From: Naematelia aurantialba
Taxonomy: Eukaryota; Basidiomycota; Tremellomycetes; Tremellales; Naemateliaceae
DNA length: 64,000 nt
Assembly (NCBI GenBank): GCA_021527695.1
Contig: JAKFAO010000002.1
Coordinates: 1,116,501 to 1,180,500 of the forward strand
Direction: 5' to 3'
The notes beneath the pieces are model-generated. The model was given only the letters and a program-made list of their open reading frames with translations, had not been told where the DNA came from and made no database searches. A program made the translations under genes and the position numbers. Within the stretch, counting starts at the first letter, position 1, and each line of letters starts with the position of its first letter. Of this stretch, positions 11,724-22,646 are shown piece after piece.

Positions 11724-12331
11724 CTGCAGCAGAAGTAGTCTCACAGTCGCAGCCAGGTCTAATGGAGTTTCGCTGATCCTTCCGTCGTTCCCATGACATG
11801 TATATTGATGTCACAAAAAGCCTCGACTTCGGCGTTTTTGACAGAGGACACTTCAACAGAGGAGACTCCAACCTGAGAACAAGGCCTTCAATTAAGGTGT
11901 CTGAATGACGAGAGACAGAAGCCTTCTTTCTGCTTTGTAGTGATAAAAATACACCCAAAGCTCCCGGGTAGCCAGCACAGTGGTGGGGCCTTCGAACATT
12001 ACCAGTCTAGACTGTCTCTCTTGGAGATTTCGCTTGATCCCCGGCTCAACACTGCCTCACTCGTCTCTCTGCTGAAACCTCTGAGCTCCTTCTCGCATCC
12101 TCCCATCCATGAAACACAAGGCGAAGACGCGAGGGATTTACTCAAACACGAATCCGATCCTCCTGGCGATCCCACCGTTCTTATGGACATGGCTCAACCT
12201 TGAAAGGTAGAGATGATGAGAAGGCCTCGCTAGAAAGATACATACAGAGAGAGGTCAACCTCTCAGCTGCACTGATTACACTCCGTGGTAGCCTGTATTC
12301 TTCTGCTTATTTCGACTCGGGGCCTAACACA
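11724..12331. other. Spacer between orphan copies 1 and 2
   Basis: 608 bp. A frame in register with copy 2 extends upstream to about 12200 without an ATG, so a 5' exon cannot be excluded. Confidence 0.35.
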
Positions 12332-13105
12332 ATGTCTGAAGATTCGGGAAAACAAGCTTCAGTGACAAGTTCTGCTGCCGACGACACTGCTATTGCAACC
12401 GTCTCCAAAGCTACGACGGCAGTAAGCCAGCCGGCCGGAGCCAATGACCCAGACGACGCGGTCTCGGTTGCCATTGGTGATGCCGAGTCACTCGGAAAGG
12501 TGTTTCGAAAATTACTATTGTCCAGACTATCTATGTCGCAGACTGGAGCCAAGACCTTGAGGGAGCTCATGGAAACGGTCCAGGAATACACCCTCAACCG
12601 TGTTGCACGAGGTGAGGGCCGCGGCTATTCGGCTCGTCTGGACAAGGTGAATCTGTACGATCACTTTTCTCCTTCAGCCCTGGAACGGCGCTTTGGAATG
12701 GGGACGGGCGCTCGACGAAGCGGATACTACACGATGGAGCTGGTCTTCACATTCAGCCCGCAACAGTCAGTTGAGCTGGTGGGACCGGCAGCAGAGAAGG
12801 ACGCGACGTTGAGGCTGCCCAAAGATTTCAGCACCGCGCAATTCTTGTCGACCTTACGCTGCAGTCTCGAGCACGATGATTGCTGCACTGTGAGCCACGC
12901 GGCCGACTTGTATACGAGGGCTCATCCATATGGTAAGATTTCGACGGCAAATGAGGTGGACTCTTCCCCTGAACTGCCGCCACTGTCTTCCGACGCTTTC
13001 CGCTCCTGTGTGTCCATCCATGTAGGTCAAGAACAGCCTACCCTTGCCCAAGAGGCGAGACGCTTCAAACCGTTGGTTTCGAGGTGGTTTCGCTCCAGAC
13101 GATAA
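12332..13105 (+). CDS. Orphan paralog family, copy 2
   Basis: Open frame from the ATG at 12332 (MSEDSGKQASVTSSAADDT), about 257 residues. A Ser/Ala-rich N-terminus leads to a helical region (AESLGKVFRKLLLSRL, AKTLRELMETVQEYTLNRVA), then a GYYTMELVFTFSPQ strand, the helix-like LPKDFSTAQFLSTLRCSLEH, and a terminal SCVSIHVGQEQP with a basic tail (VSRWFRSRR). No known domain recognised. It is the best preserved of the three tandem copies and the natural query for family searches. Function unknown. Lack of introns in a region where most genes have many is notable. Confidence 0.65.
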   Translation: MSEDSGKQASVTSSAADDTAIATVSKATTAVSQPAGANDPDDAVSVAIGDAESLGKVFRKLLLSRLSMSQTGAKTLRELMETVQEYTLNRVARGEGRGYSARLDKVNLYDHFSPSALERRFGMGTGARRSGYYTMELVFTFSPQQSVELVGPAAEKDATLRLPKDFSTAQFLSTLRCSLEHDDCCTVSHAADLYTRAHPYGKISTANEVDSSPELPPLSSDAFRSCVSIHVGQEQPTLAQEARRFKPLVSRWFRSRR

Positions 13106-13678
13106 TGGCGCTCATACAGTATCAATAGAATTCACATTCAGAAATGGCGTGAGCAACCGCAACCCTGCATTGCATAGCCAGGACATCATACGTTCTCTTC
13201 TGTGACCATTCCCGTAGATCACGGTCTATGTATTTTTCTCGTTCTAGTTTACTATGCCAGTCATGGTAGGCAAATCTGTATCGCCAGTCCTGCTCCTTCA
13301 TCCTAACCTTTCTGGCTCGGACACCGGGGACTGCAGTTGTCCGGTTCTACTGCCTTGCATAGTAGAGCCACTGTGGTTGAGGAAGGCTATCCCCCTTGTT
13401 CCGAGTCGGCGTCGATGCGCGTCTCGAAAGACGCCACCGCATGACGTCTGGTCTGCCCCCGGCCTCACGCTGGTCTTCTTCTAGTTTTGCGTTCGAAACG
13501 ACGAAAAGCCGTCGAAGGCTACCTTCAGCGACTGTGAACTGAAAGCCAGCCCTTCCCTTTGGATTTCAGGCGTAAAAATTCGACTCTCGCCACTGCATCC
13601 CAAAACGGCATCCAAGAGCAAGCAGAGCAAGTGACTGCCCATCTCGCTGCGAAACCGCGGCGTACCACCTCCAGCCCA
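13106..13678. other. Spacer between orphan copies 2 and 3
   Basis: 573 bp with no independent gene. An open frame continuous with copy 3 extends back to about 13559 and could be coding if an upstream exon supplies the start. Confidence 0.35.
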
Positions 13679-14452
13679 ATGCTGGACCAAAGTGAAAAGT
13701 CAACCTACCCTGGTGATGTCTCCGAGACAACACAGAGTGCCGTCGCCGGAGGGAAGAGCTCACCGCCACAGGAGGAGGACCCGATGGGGTTCAGCGAGCC
13801 CAGCACCCTTAGGGAGCTGATGGCACAAGTCGAACGAGAGACCTTGAGCAATCCCTTGCTCAAGCAGACTCCTACCGGGATAGTGATATGCTACGTCTCC
13901 CTGGTGTCTGTCACCTGGCCGGACGAACCCCGACAGACTCGACCGTTCTTCTTCGGCAGGCTCTGGGGTGCCTCGGCTGCGCAGCTTGAGCCAAAGTACG
14001 ACATCGAGCTGGATTTTGACTTCTACAGAACAAGACCATCAGAGTCGATCGGGCCTGGAGCGCTTCCTTATGCAGACAAGTCCCTCCCAAACGGCCTTAC
14101 GTACCGAATGGTGTACTCACATATAGAGAGTGCCAGTTCACAGAAGTTGGGCTGCGAGGATCCGCCCATACACACCACCGTGGCCGTTCGCGGCGAGACT
14201 CCTACCCCCACCGACGATGCGGTAGACCTAGTCGAACCAGACCTCATCGAAAGTTCTAGGGTGACCATCCATGTAGGCCAATTCCCTTCGACCGAGCCGC
14301 AGAACAGCCATATCTTATCCTGTTTCCGCTACTGTGGTGCGCTTTGTATTCTTGCTTGCCCGTGTATTTGCCGCCGTTCTTCGGTCGACGCGCTCGAGTT
14401 GACAGACCTGGAATCAACGAGCCCGCATATTCCACAACAACGTCCACTTTAG
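13679..14452 (+). CDS. Orphan paralog family, copy 3
   Basis: Open frame, given here from the first in-frame ATG at 13679 (MLDQSEKSTYPG), about 257 residues. Family motifs appear in the same order as in copies 1 and 2: STLRELMAQVERETLSNP, YDIELDFDFYRTRP, LPNGLTYRMVYSHIES, SSRVTIHVGQFPS. It differs by a Cys-rich hydrophobic segment after the last motif (ILSCFRYCGALCILACPCIC), which could be a membrane or acylation segment. The in-frame open stretch upstream has a possible splice acceptor at about 13568, so the true N-terminus may be longer. Function unknown. Confidence 0.6.
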   Translation: MLDQSEKSTYPGDVSETTQSAVAGGKSSPPQEEDPMGFSEPSTLRELMAQVERETLSNPLLKQTPTGIVICYVSLVSVTWPDEPRQTRPFFFGRLWGASAAQLEPKYDIELDFDFYRTRPSESIGPGALPYADKSLPNGLTYRMVYSHIESASSQKLGCEDPPIHTTVAVRGETPTPTDDAVDLVEPDLIESSRVTIHVGQFPSTEPQNSHILSCFRYCGALCILACPCICRRSSVDALELTDLESTSPHIPQQRPL

Positions 14453-14735
14453 CAAGTCATTATATATCCCATATATCCCGCTATGCACAATTCAGTTCAA
14501 GAGATCTCACGATCTCACTGAGACACTGCTTCACTGATCCAACGCGCGGGTAGCACTGACGGCTTGCTTGATGCACAATACAGTACTGCATTCGAGGTGG
14601 ACTGCCACCCGGAAACTTTGGTCCTTGGGAACGGACGTGTTTTGCAGTGCTTGCAGGCGATGCAGATGATGCTGACATAAATGTGCTGCAGGATGGATGC
14701 TTCACAGATCCATGAGCGGTCTGCCTCCCGTCTCA

Positions 14736-17700
14736 TCAAGCCCTAACATCAACCCTCTTCCGCTTCCCTCGTCCCTCTTCTATCCTCTTCTTAACCCGCT
14801 CTTCATCCCAACTCTCCTCCTCGAGCAGGCCCGCCACTCGCTCACTCTCCCATCGCGACTTCATGAACCGCAAGGCCGCAAGATTGAAGCCCATGACGCC
14901 GCGTTGTCTTTCCAGCGCGTCCCGTATGTGAGTGCGCAGATCGAGGAGATCAGTCCGCAGCGTTCGATTGGCAATGAGCTGGTTTGAATGCGTGCGAAGC
15001 AGCAGTGCAAGTAGCCTAGAAGCGAGGATGACGTCGCGCCCCTATGTATTTGTATTAGCCGTAGGCCCCCACCGCTCTGTCGAGAGACGACACGTACCTT
15101 GCCAGTCCATTCGTCCAAATATGCCAGCAAGCTCACCACCATCCGGAACGGCAGGACCAGCAGCGCGTCCTCCAAAGCCGCTGCAGGGACCTTTTGGATG
15201 ACTTTCAAGACATGCTCGTCCGGCGGCAGGTCTCCGCGGGCGATCAACTCGGCATTCCTGGTAGGCTTCGGCAACGCGTTGGCTGCGTCTGCTGGAAGCT
15301 TTGCCTTCTCCTCTTCCCATAGTCTAACTGCCTCGCGGTCCGCATCGGCAAGCTCAATAGCCTCAATAATCCGCTCGCCAGCCATCAACGTCTCTGCCGT
15401 CTGCTTTTGTACAGCCTCAACCTCATCGCCTGCCTCGCCTTCGCCGTCAGGCTTGTTGAGCGATTCCGCGAGATTGGAATCGTACATCGCTTCAATCTCT
15501 CGTTCGCGTTCTTCCTCTAGAAAGAGCGGTTCTTCAGTCTTCTCCCAGATCCGGATGGACTTGTCGTGCGAGCCCGTGACTACATATGTTGCTCTGTTGG
15601 ATACTGCAAGAGCCCAAATCTCCCCGTGGTGGCCTTCAAGCTTTTGGATGAGCTCAAACTAGAACGGTCAGCTGGACCAAATGGAATTTTTGAATGGATA
15701 AACCTTGTCCCCATCCCAGTATTTGAGTGATCGGTCCTTGCCGACAGTCCAGAAGTAGTGACTGTCCTTCTCAAAGGCGACCTGCATGATACTATCATCA
15801 TGCGCAAAGATGGATCGATGACAGTCTCCAAAGTCGAGACCCCAAATCTTGACGTTTTTGTCCGCCGAACAGGTTGCAATGAGCTTCGAGTCAGAAGAGA
15901 TGTCGAGGGAGAGTACTGGGAGCTTATACATGTCAGCTTATGCTAATTTTGTGGATGCCATCCAACTGACTTTGTGGCCATACAATGACAGGAAGAATTT
16001 GAGGGTATCCTGAAAGAAGATCTTGACGGTCGAGTCTAGCAGGGAGACGGCCAGGAAGCGGCCATCAGGGCTGTATTTGACCGCCAGAACATCGTCGGTC
16101 ATCTTGAGCGTTCGGACGTGGACAAGTGCGAGTTGTTTAGTTTTGTGCTAGCAGTCTTCAGTTCACGTCTCCTCTTTCTTGACAATGTTCCGTGACACTC
16201 ACGACCGTTTCAACACCCAGACGACTGACAACACGCTCGCCCTCTCCTTCTTCGCGCATCTCAAAGTCCCAGAACTTCACGTCCTTGTCCGCTGAACCGC
16301 TCACAAGACCTCGACCGTCTGGTCTTACGTGAATCCCCCATACGGGTCCCGAATGCGCTTTGTATGTTGACAGCAGGGACGAGGCGGCAATATCATACAG
16401 CAACAGTTCGCCTGATTTGGTTCCGACTACAACCTGGCCTTTTGTCAGCGGCAAGGCAGGGAGACATGGTCAGTCAGAGGACACACATGTCGATCACTTG
16501 GCAGAAAAGTCGAGCATATAGCGTATCCGCACTCCATCGTCCGCAGACATGCGGTGGTTCGCGCGTTCCATATTTTCAGACTCCCACTGGCAGCGGAAGC
16601 AATGACCTGATCATCCGAGGAGATACACAATGTGCGAATGTCCTGTCGATGTCCGGGCAATTCGATAGAGTGGGTCTTGATGGGTTCTGGATTGGTTCCG
16701 TTGGGGAGCTTTGATGCCTTGCGAGACGACGGATTGGGTGAAGGTATGGTGTATGCTTCAAGTGAGTTGTTCGCAAGGGCTAGGAGGAGCTACGCTTGTT
16801 TAGCGTTCATATCTGAACGTAACCGAGGTACTGACTGGTACACCGCCTTTGGTCGAGGAAACTTCTTCGGCGGGGAAGGAGAATGACTTGACTTTGGCGT
16901 TCGCTCGCACGGTACACCATGGTGTGACGCGGTCTTCCCACGTTACTTCAGTCACCTCGTCATTGCCATTCGCTGTTGCCGCGGTCTCTCCACCTTTCTT
17001 CTTTTCCTTCTCTCGATCCCGCTTCTTCCTGCGATTTCGTTTGGCCTCGACCTCATCCTCACTGCGCATCCGCAACACCGTCGTGCTTCGCTCCGAAGTC
17101 TGCAGAAAGATGAATGGCAGGACAGGATGAAATTCGATCTGCGAGATGGGCTGATTGGAGGATTGGAGGGGGACTGTACACAGGGGGTGGATTAGGGTTG
17201 GCAGCTATGCAGATATGGCATTAGTAGTGAAAGGCGTCTCTTCGACCACATACCTCTCCCGTCTTATTCTCTGCGAGTCCGTTCAACAATGCCTCCTTTT
17301 GGATCATCCAGGCTTTGGCTTCTCCATCTCCACTTCCTGTCACGATCACCCATCGGCCTGTGATGTCTTCGCCAGCTTCGAGCCTTGCATCATCCCCTGC
17401 CGCGGTCGCCTCTTCCTCCTTGACAGCACAGCTCCAGACTTCGCCGCGGCCAACGACGACCGTTTGCAGGCAGTGTTGAGTCGAGAGATCCCACAGCTTT
17501 AAATACGTGTCTTTCGATGAACTGATCAGAAAGCCAGGATGACTAGTTGTGTCGGCAGATGGGTGAGGGATGAAGTGGATACCAGTCACCGGTCCTCGGT
17601 GTCCTTTTAATCGGAACAATCCGACCTCGGCCACTCGGTCCCACACCACAATCTCGCCCTCTGTGCCTCCACTAGCTAATCGAGAGCCGTCCACATCGAA

Positions 17701-18188
17701 GGACATCGTCGTGATGCTCTTCTTGTGACCATTGAATGTAACGATCTCAGTGGCCTCCGCCTGCGGATTTTGAGGGTCATACGCCCACAGTCGGATGGAG
17801 CCATCTTGGTATGCTACCGCGACAGTTAAGATACTCGTAGAGGTCGAGGTCGATGGAGAAGGGGCGGGGCTGATCTGTGTCACGGTGGATGTCAGGCCGG
17901 GCGAGTGCCACATGGATATCTGTTACCGTCAGTATCCGATGAAATATAAGAGTAGAGGGTAGAGGTTAGATGGTAGAGGGAAGATGATACAGAGGCATGT
18001 CCAAAGATGATAGAGAGGCATGCCCAAAGATGGCAACTTGCCTGTTCACCACGCTTCACGTCCCAGACCAGCACATCCTCCCAGCCAGGGACATACGCCA
18101 GGCGCCCATCATAGAACGAATTCGCAGTGGGCGAGCAGACGATACCAAAAGCCTGGGTGGACCCATGGCGAAAGTAAGAGCGCACCAT
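14736..18188 (-). CDS. UTP12: U3 snoRNP/SSU processome WD40 protein Utp12 (Dip2/WDR3)
   Basis: Large WD-repeat protein of the UTP-B module, needed for 18S rRNA processing in the nucleolus. The chosen start at 18188 gives [20 protein letters not shown] and [20 protein letters not shown], the family N-terminus. Frame stays open to 18299, so a longer start is possible. WD units follow, such as [80 protein letters not shown] and [14 protein letters not shown]. The C-terminal Utp12 domain includes [20 protein letters not shown], then [20 protein letters not shown]. The stop is TGA at 14736-14738 after a Lys/Arg-rich tail ([18 protein letters not shown]). At least six introns. Confidence 0.92.
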
Positions 18189-20118
18189 CTCAAGATCGTG
18201 AGCGGCCTCTCCACGGTACTCGTATGAGATGCAAAGAGGGCAGAGGAAATCCAAAAATTCAGAATAGGCGGTTCCCGTACTTTCCCACGGTGGCTCCATG
18301 ATTAGGTCCGTGCGTGTTTACTTTCTGGCAGAGCGGCAACAAGACCTCCAAGACCACCCCAAGTGTGAAGCTTCATGGGACCGACTAGTGGAGCGATACC
18401 ATGCAGGTAGAGGGAGTTACCACACAATTTTCGTAGGATGACCAGTGCAGGGGATCCTTGAACTCAATTGCGGATCGTGCACCAGCCACTGAGGGACCCG
18501 TGTTGGAAGTTATGAACTTACGCCACTTGCTGCGACCGGAAGTGGAAGCATGGACGGGGACCTGCTCCCCAGAGACGGTGTATCGTTCCTCCGACGATCC
18601 ATGCTTGGTTTGTGAAAGGATTGAAATGCCACTGGGGCAGCCCAACCCCCTGTGAGGCTTGGTTGTGGAGAACACGACCTTAGGTCACCGAGGCACTCCT
18701 GTACTTTGAGTAGCTGTCCTCCACCAAGAGGTAGAACAAGGCTACTAATTATGGGTCATACTCTGGAACCTCCTGCAGTGGTGCGGCTAGTGTGTGAGTG
18801 GATGCGCCGACAGTGGCTGTGCCTCAAAATGAGATATTATGTTGCCAAGCCGAATGATAGCGGCAGGGCCCCTGTGATGGAAAGGTTGTCATAGACGCAG
18901 GTATCCCGTCACCACCGGTGCCCTCATGACAGTCGGCACTGTGTCTCAAGCTCTGGTGCTTGGGACCCTACAAATCGGCCGCTACGACATGGTGTTGAGG
19001 CAATGTGGCTGAATGTCACGTTTTGTGGCAGCTGCTTACCTGCGCCACATCTCTCCACGTGGATTTTCTGTTGTTGTGAATAGTTAATCGGCTTTGCTGG
19101 AACCTGAGAGACTGTCTTTGCTGGAATGCATGCATGATTTGCAGGACGGAAGTGCGTGTCTGTGCTCACGTAGCTGCATGAACATACTTGCCTCAGGCTG
19201 CCATGGCGGTGACCGACGCACTATGACGATCCAGACTGGGTCGAATGGAAGTTTGTGTACAAAACGCAATTGACCCTGAAAAACCCAGCGTCGCTCGCGG
19301 ATTGGCCCCAACCTATCCCACTTATTCCTCCTGTCAGACTTGTCCTCTTCCTCGCCGGCTGGTGTACGCACAAGTCACCCCCAACATCCTCCTCCTACAC
19401 CTCTGCGCTATTCCTTGGCTGCTCGAACCAGACCCCTCTCTCCATCGTCTTCGTCTGGTCCGAAAAGCAGAGAGATCCGCATAATCTGTCTCGGAAACGA
19501 CCCGTCCTTTCTTTGTCCCTCTCCAAACCAGTCTGTGGTTCTTGCTTTGTATATTCAACGCAGCTAGCGCTCCCCTGTCCTACCCATCATATAGAAGTCG
19601 TCCATCACAAGTTCCCAGCCAGTGCCGCTAGCGCTATAGCAGCCTGTAAGTCGATCCCCACGTCACGCACTTCTGTACAGGATTGTTTTCGTGCGAGATC
19701 TGGGACGGGGCTGGTCCACGTCTCGTATTGTCCCTGTCCCCGGGTCGCTGGATAAACTCCACTATTGCTCCCCTACCAAGAGCTGACGGTGTGTAGCCGT
19801 TGCGACTGTCTCCCCTGCTCCCGTCGAGGTGAACCAGTTTTGACCGCCGAGCTTGGGTACGCAGAGCTCACCATGGCCCCTGGACGAGCAACTATGGCCC
19901 CGGGCGTGCAAGTACAGGTGAGTTGCGATGAAAACCCCCCCCGCCATGCCCGTACACCGGGTTCCGTTCTCCAATCACCAAACGCTTCGTAGCAAGCTGC
20001 GGACGCCTCATCCAGACTGACGCTCACCCAAATATGTCAGGCTTCACCCCTTCGCGCATCTCCCCGAAAATCCTCCTCAACCTATGCTTCTCGACCATTG
20101 CTTCCTACTCCCCTGTCC
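18189..20118. promoter_or_regulatory. Long divergent spacer, UTP12 / forkhead gene
   Basis: 1.9 kb without a convincing coding exon, long for this gene-dense window. It must contain the promoters of both flanking genes and possibly a spliced 5' leader of the forkhead gene. Pyrimidine-rich tracts precede the forkhead ATG. Confidence 0.4.
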
Positions 20119-22131
20119 ATGTCTCCGACCAAAAACACATCATCTTCATTCAGCACGAACCGTTACCCACCCTCATTCCAGGATCTTCACTCATCCCGCT
20201 ACTCCGCGGCATCGCACACACCCTACTCCCCCTACCGACCAGGTGAATACGGTAGGTCAGAAAGGGGCCTAGCAAGCGACCGCACAAAAATCGAGCGCAA
20301 GCTGTTTGACGAAGAAGGAGATCACGATGAGCTCCTGGTACCCCCACCAAAGGAAGACAACAGGGGCAGCAGCCCCTTAGCCCCTCCCTTCGAGGCAAAG
20401 ATGGTCTTGCGAAACGGAGCCAGTGTCGACCTGATCTCCTGGTGAGTTCAATTGCGATCGGGCAGCAGCATCCCTGCTGACGATCTCGTTCTCAGGTTGC
20501 GGACAAACTTCCACTACACACCGCCCTCTCAGCAAAGCGTCCTCACTCCCTGCATGTCCTTGATCCAGATCCGCGCTCTCTTGCTCGAGCGTTTCCCTCG
20601 TGTCCCCGAGCCTGAAGAGCTCGCCAAGACCGTCACAGCTGCTTTTCCCCATTCTCACTGGGATCTACCCCTAACAACGGGTGCCGAGCCACCGAACGTC
20701 CGTGGCCTCAGCTGGCATGGCCGGGACATCGACGACGAGGACGAGCCCATCGAGGAGAAACCGTTGCGCACCTCGGCACTGAATCGAGCACGCGCGAGCC
20801 TTGGTTCGTCCAGGGGAAAGGTAGCGTCCGGCTCAAGATCCCCTACGCAATCGACGCTCGTCTCACCAACTTCTAGCGGAGCGAGAAAACACCTGCCCAA
20901 TACACCTGCCAGATCGGTCCTCGAGGAATTCGCCGAGATTGCAACTCTCGCAGAGCAAACACCGACATCTAAAGCCAAGTCGTTACCGGGAGAAATAGTT
21001 GCTCCCGCACAAGCATACACCTTGGCCAACATCTGTAACTCCTTCGGCAACACTGTCGAGTCGAGAAAGCGCCGAGCAAGCGACTCGCCTGAAGCATCCA
21101 TGCGGCCACGCGGCACGAGTCCTGATCGGCTTCAGGGTCTGCTCGCTGCCGCAGAGGCTGTTGAAGGATCACTACCCGGTATGTTGGGACATAAGAGAAG
21201 GCGGACGATTGGCGGCATGGGAGGCGTACGTGATGTCATACGACCCTCTCGCAAATCCATGTCTTCGCGGGCGACTACCAGTCCCGCTTTCGGGTCTGGG
21301 TTGTCCCTCCTCCCCGAGCTTGCAGAGGACCGCCATGTTGATATGCTGGTCCCGCTGAATGACACCTTGTTCTCGCCCGTCGAGCATGCGAATGAGCTAG
21401 CGCACGAACGAGACCTCGAGACGGCATCAATGGCCACGCCTCACGTCTCTCGCGGGCATACATCTTCAACAGCTAGCCAGACTTCGTCCATCTCCGCCAT
21501 GCTACCCGTGGCCACTCCCACCCCGATCTCGCGCAAGCCAAACGAGCTTCCCACCCAAGGCGCGAATCCCGGTGTGGATTGCAAACCTCCGCACCCTTAC
21601 CATGAAATGATCAGACACGCTATCGAGAACGCACCGGACCAGCGGCTCCAGCTCAGTCAGATCTACTCGAGTATCGCCGAGAGGTTCCCTTTCTTCAAGA
21701 CGCTAGATGAGAAGAAGACTGCAGGTTGGCAGAACTCTATCAGGCACAACCTCTCTCTCAAGTAAGCCCTTGCTTCCCTCCCATGCTGAACGTCTCTCAA
21801 AGCATGTGCTGATAAGCCCTCTAGGAAAATGTTTGTACGCGTGAACAAGCTGGACGGAGTGCCAGACGATGCAGGAAGCAAAGGAGGATGGTGGACTGTG
21901 CAGCCGGGTGTTCCAGATGAAGGTCGACCGGGCAGGAAGAGCAAAGGAAAGAAGAAGGGTGATGGAGAAATGGAGGGCGACGACGAGAGTATTGGACCTA
22001 CAGGGTCTATCACTGGGTCGGAGAGGGCCTATGACGAGGTGGTTTACGCTCCTGGGAACTCGGACAAGGCGCAACAGATTGGACGGATGGCCATCGAGGC
22101 GTTGGTGGAATCAGGTTGGGAAGGGAGATAG
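20119..22131 (+). CDS. Forkhead (winged-helix) transcription factor
   Basis: Three exons: 20119-20441, 20496 to about 21763, and about 21826-22131. The N-terminus is Ser/Pro-rich ([16 protein letters not shown]). A hydrophobic region beginning at [17 protein letters not shown] follows. The forkhead domain lies near the C-terminus: [38 protein letters not shown], then [16 protein letters not shown] with the recognition helix NSIRHNLS. The wing is [20 protein letters not shown]. The intron after NLSLK interrupts the domain. Phospho-acceptor Ser-Pro sites and basic clusters (GHKRRRTIG) suggest nuclear, cell-cycle-type regulation, but no specific ortholog is claimed. Confidence 0.88.
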
Positions 22132-22646
22132 CTTTGGCGTAACCTCGGATCTCGTACACGATGCCTTGCTCGATCCCTTTTTCCTTATCCTACACTACAT
22201 GATCACACCCCTGGCTGTATGACAGACTGATACGTTCCTCTTGGGGGTTATACTGTAAGCTTTGACAGACAGCGAAAGTGAAGAAGATCGGAAATGCAGA
22301 GTGTGCTACCGAGCGACTCCCAGTGCAGGTTCTTCCCCCCGACCTGCGTAGTATTTAGCCGTGTGAGAGCCGGCTTCGGTCGCCAGGATACTCTCCTGAT
22401 CCGCATCCCGCATCGGCTCTGACTGTCAATGTCAACAGATGTTTGACGGAGAAAGAAGAGGAAGGCCACGCACGCGGAGTTTTCGGCGATTACTTCACGT
22501 GGCATGCGACTGGGGATGGCTGGGATCGTCGCGTTCACACAAGCCAATGCTCTCTCTCTTTACTCGGCCACTGCAGTTGATATCCCCCCCCGCCGTGCAT
22601 TCTGATCACTGGCGCCAACGCCAACGCCAACGACCACTCGTTCAAC
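22132..22646. other. Spacer upstream of epsin gene
   Basis: About 515 bp: forkhead 3' UTR and epsin promoter. A CCAACG direct repeat lies at about 22613-22630, just before the epsin ATG. Confidence 0.4.
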
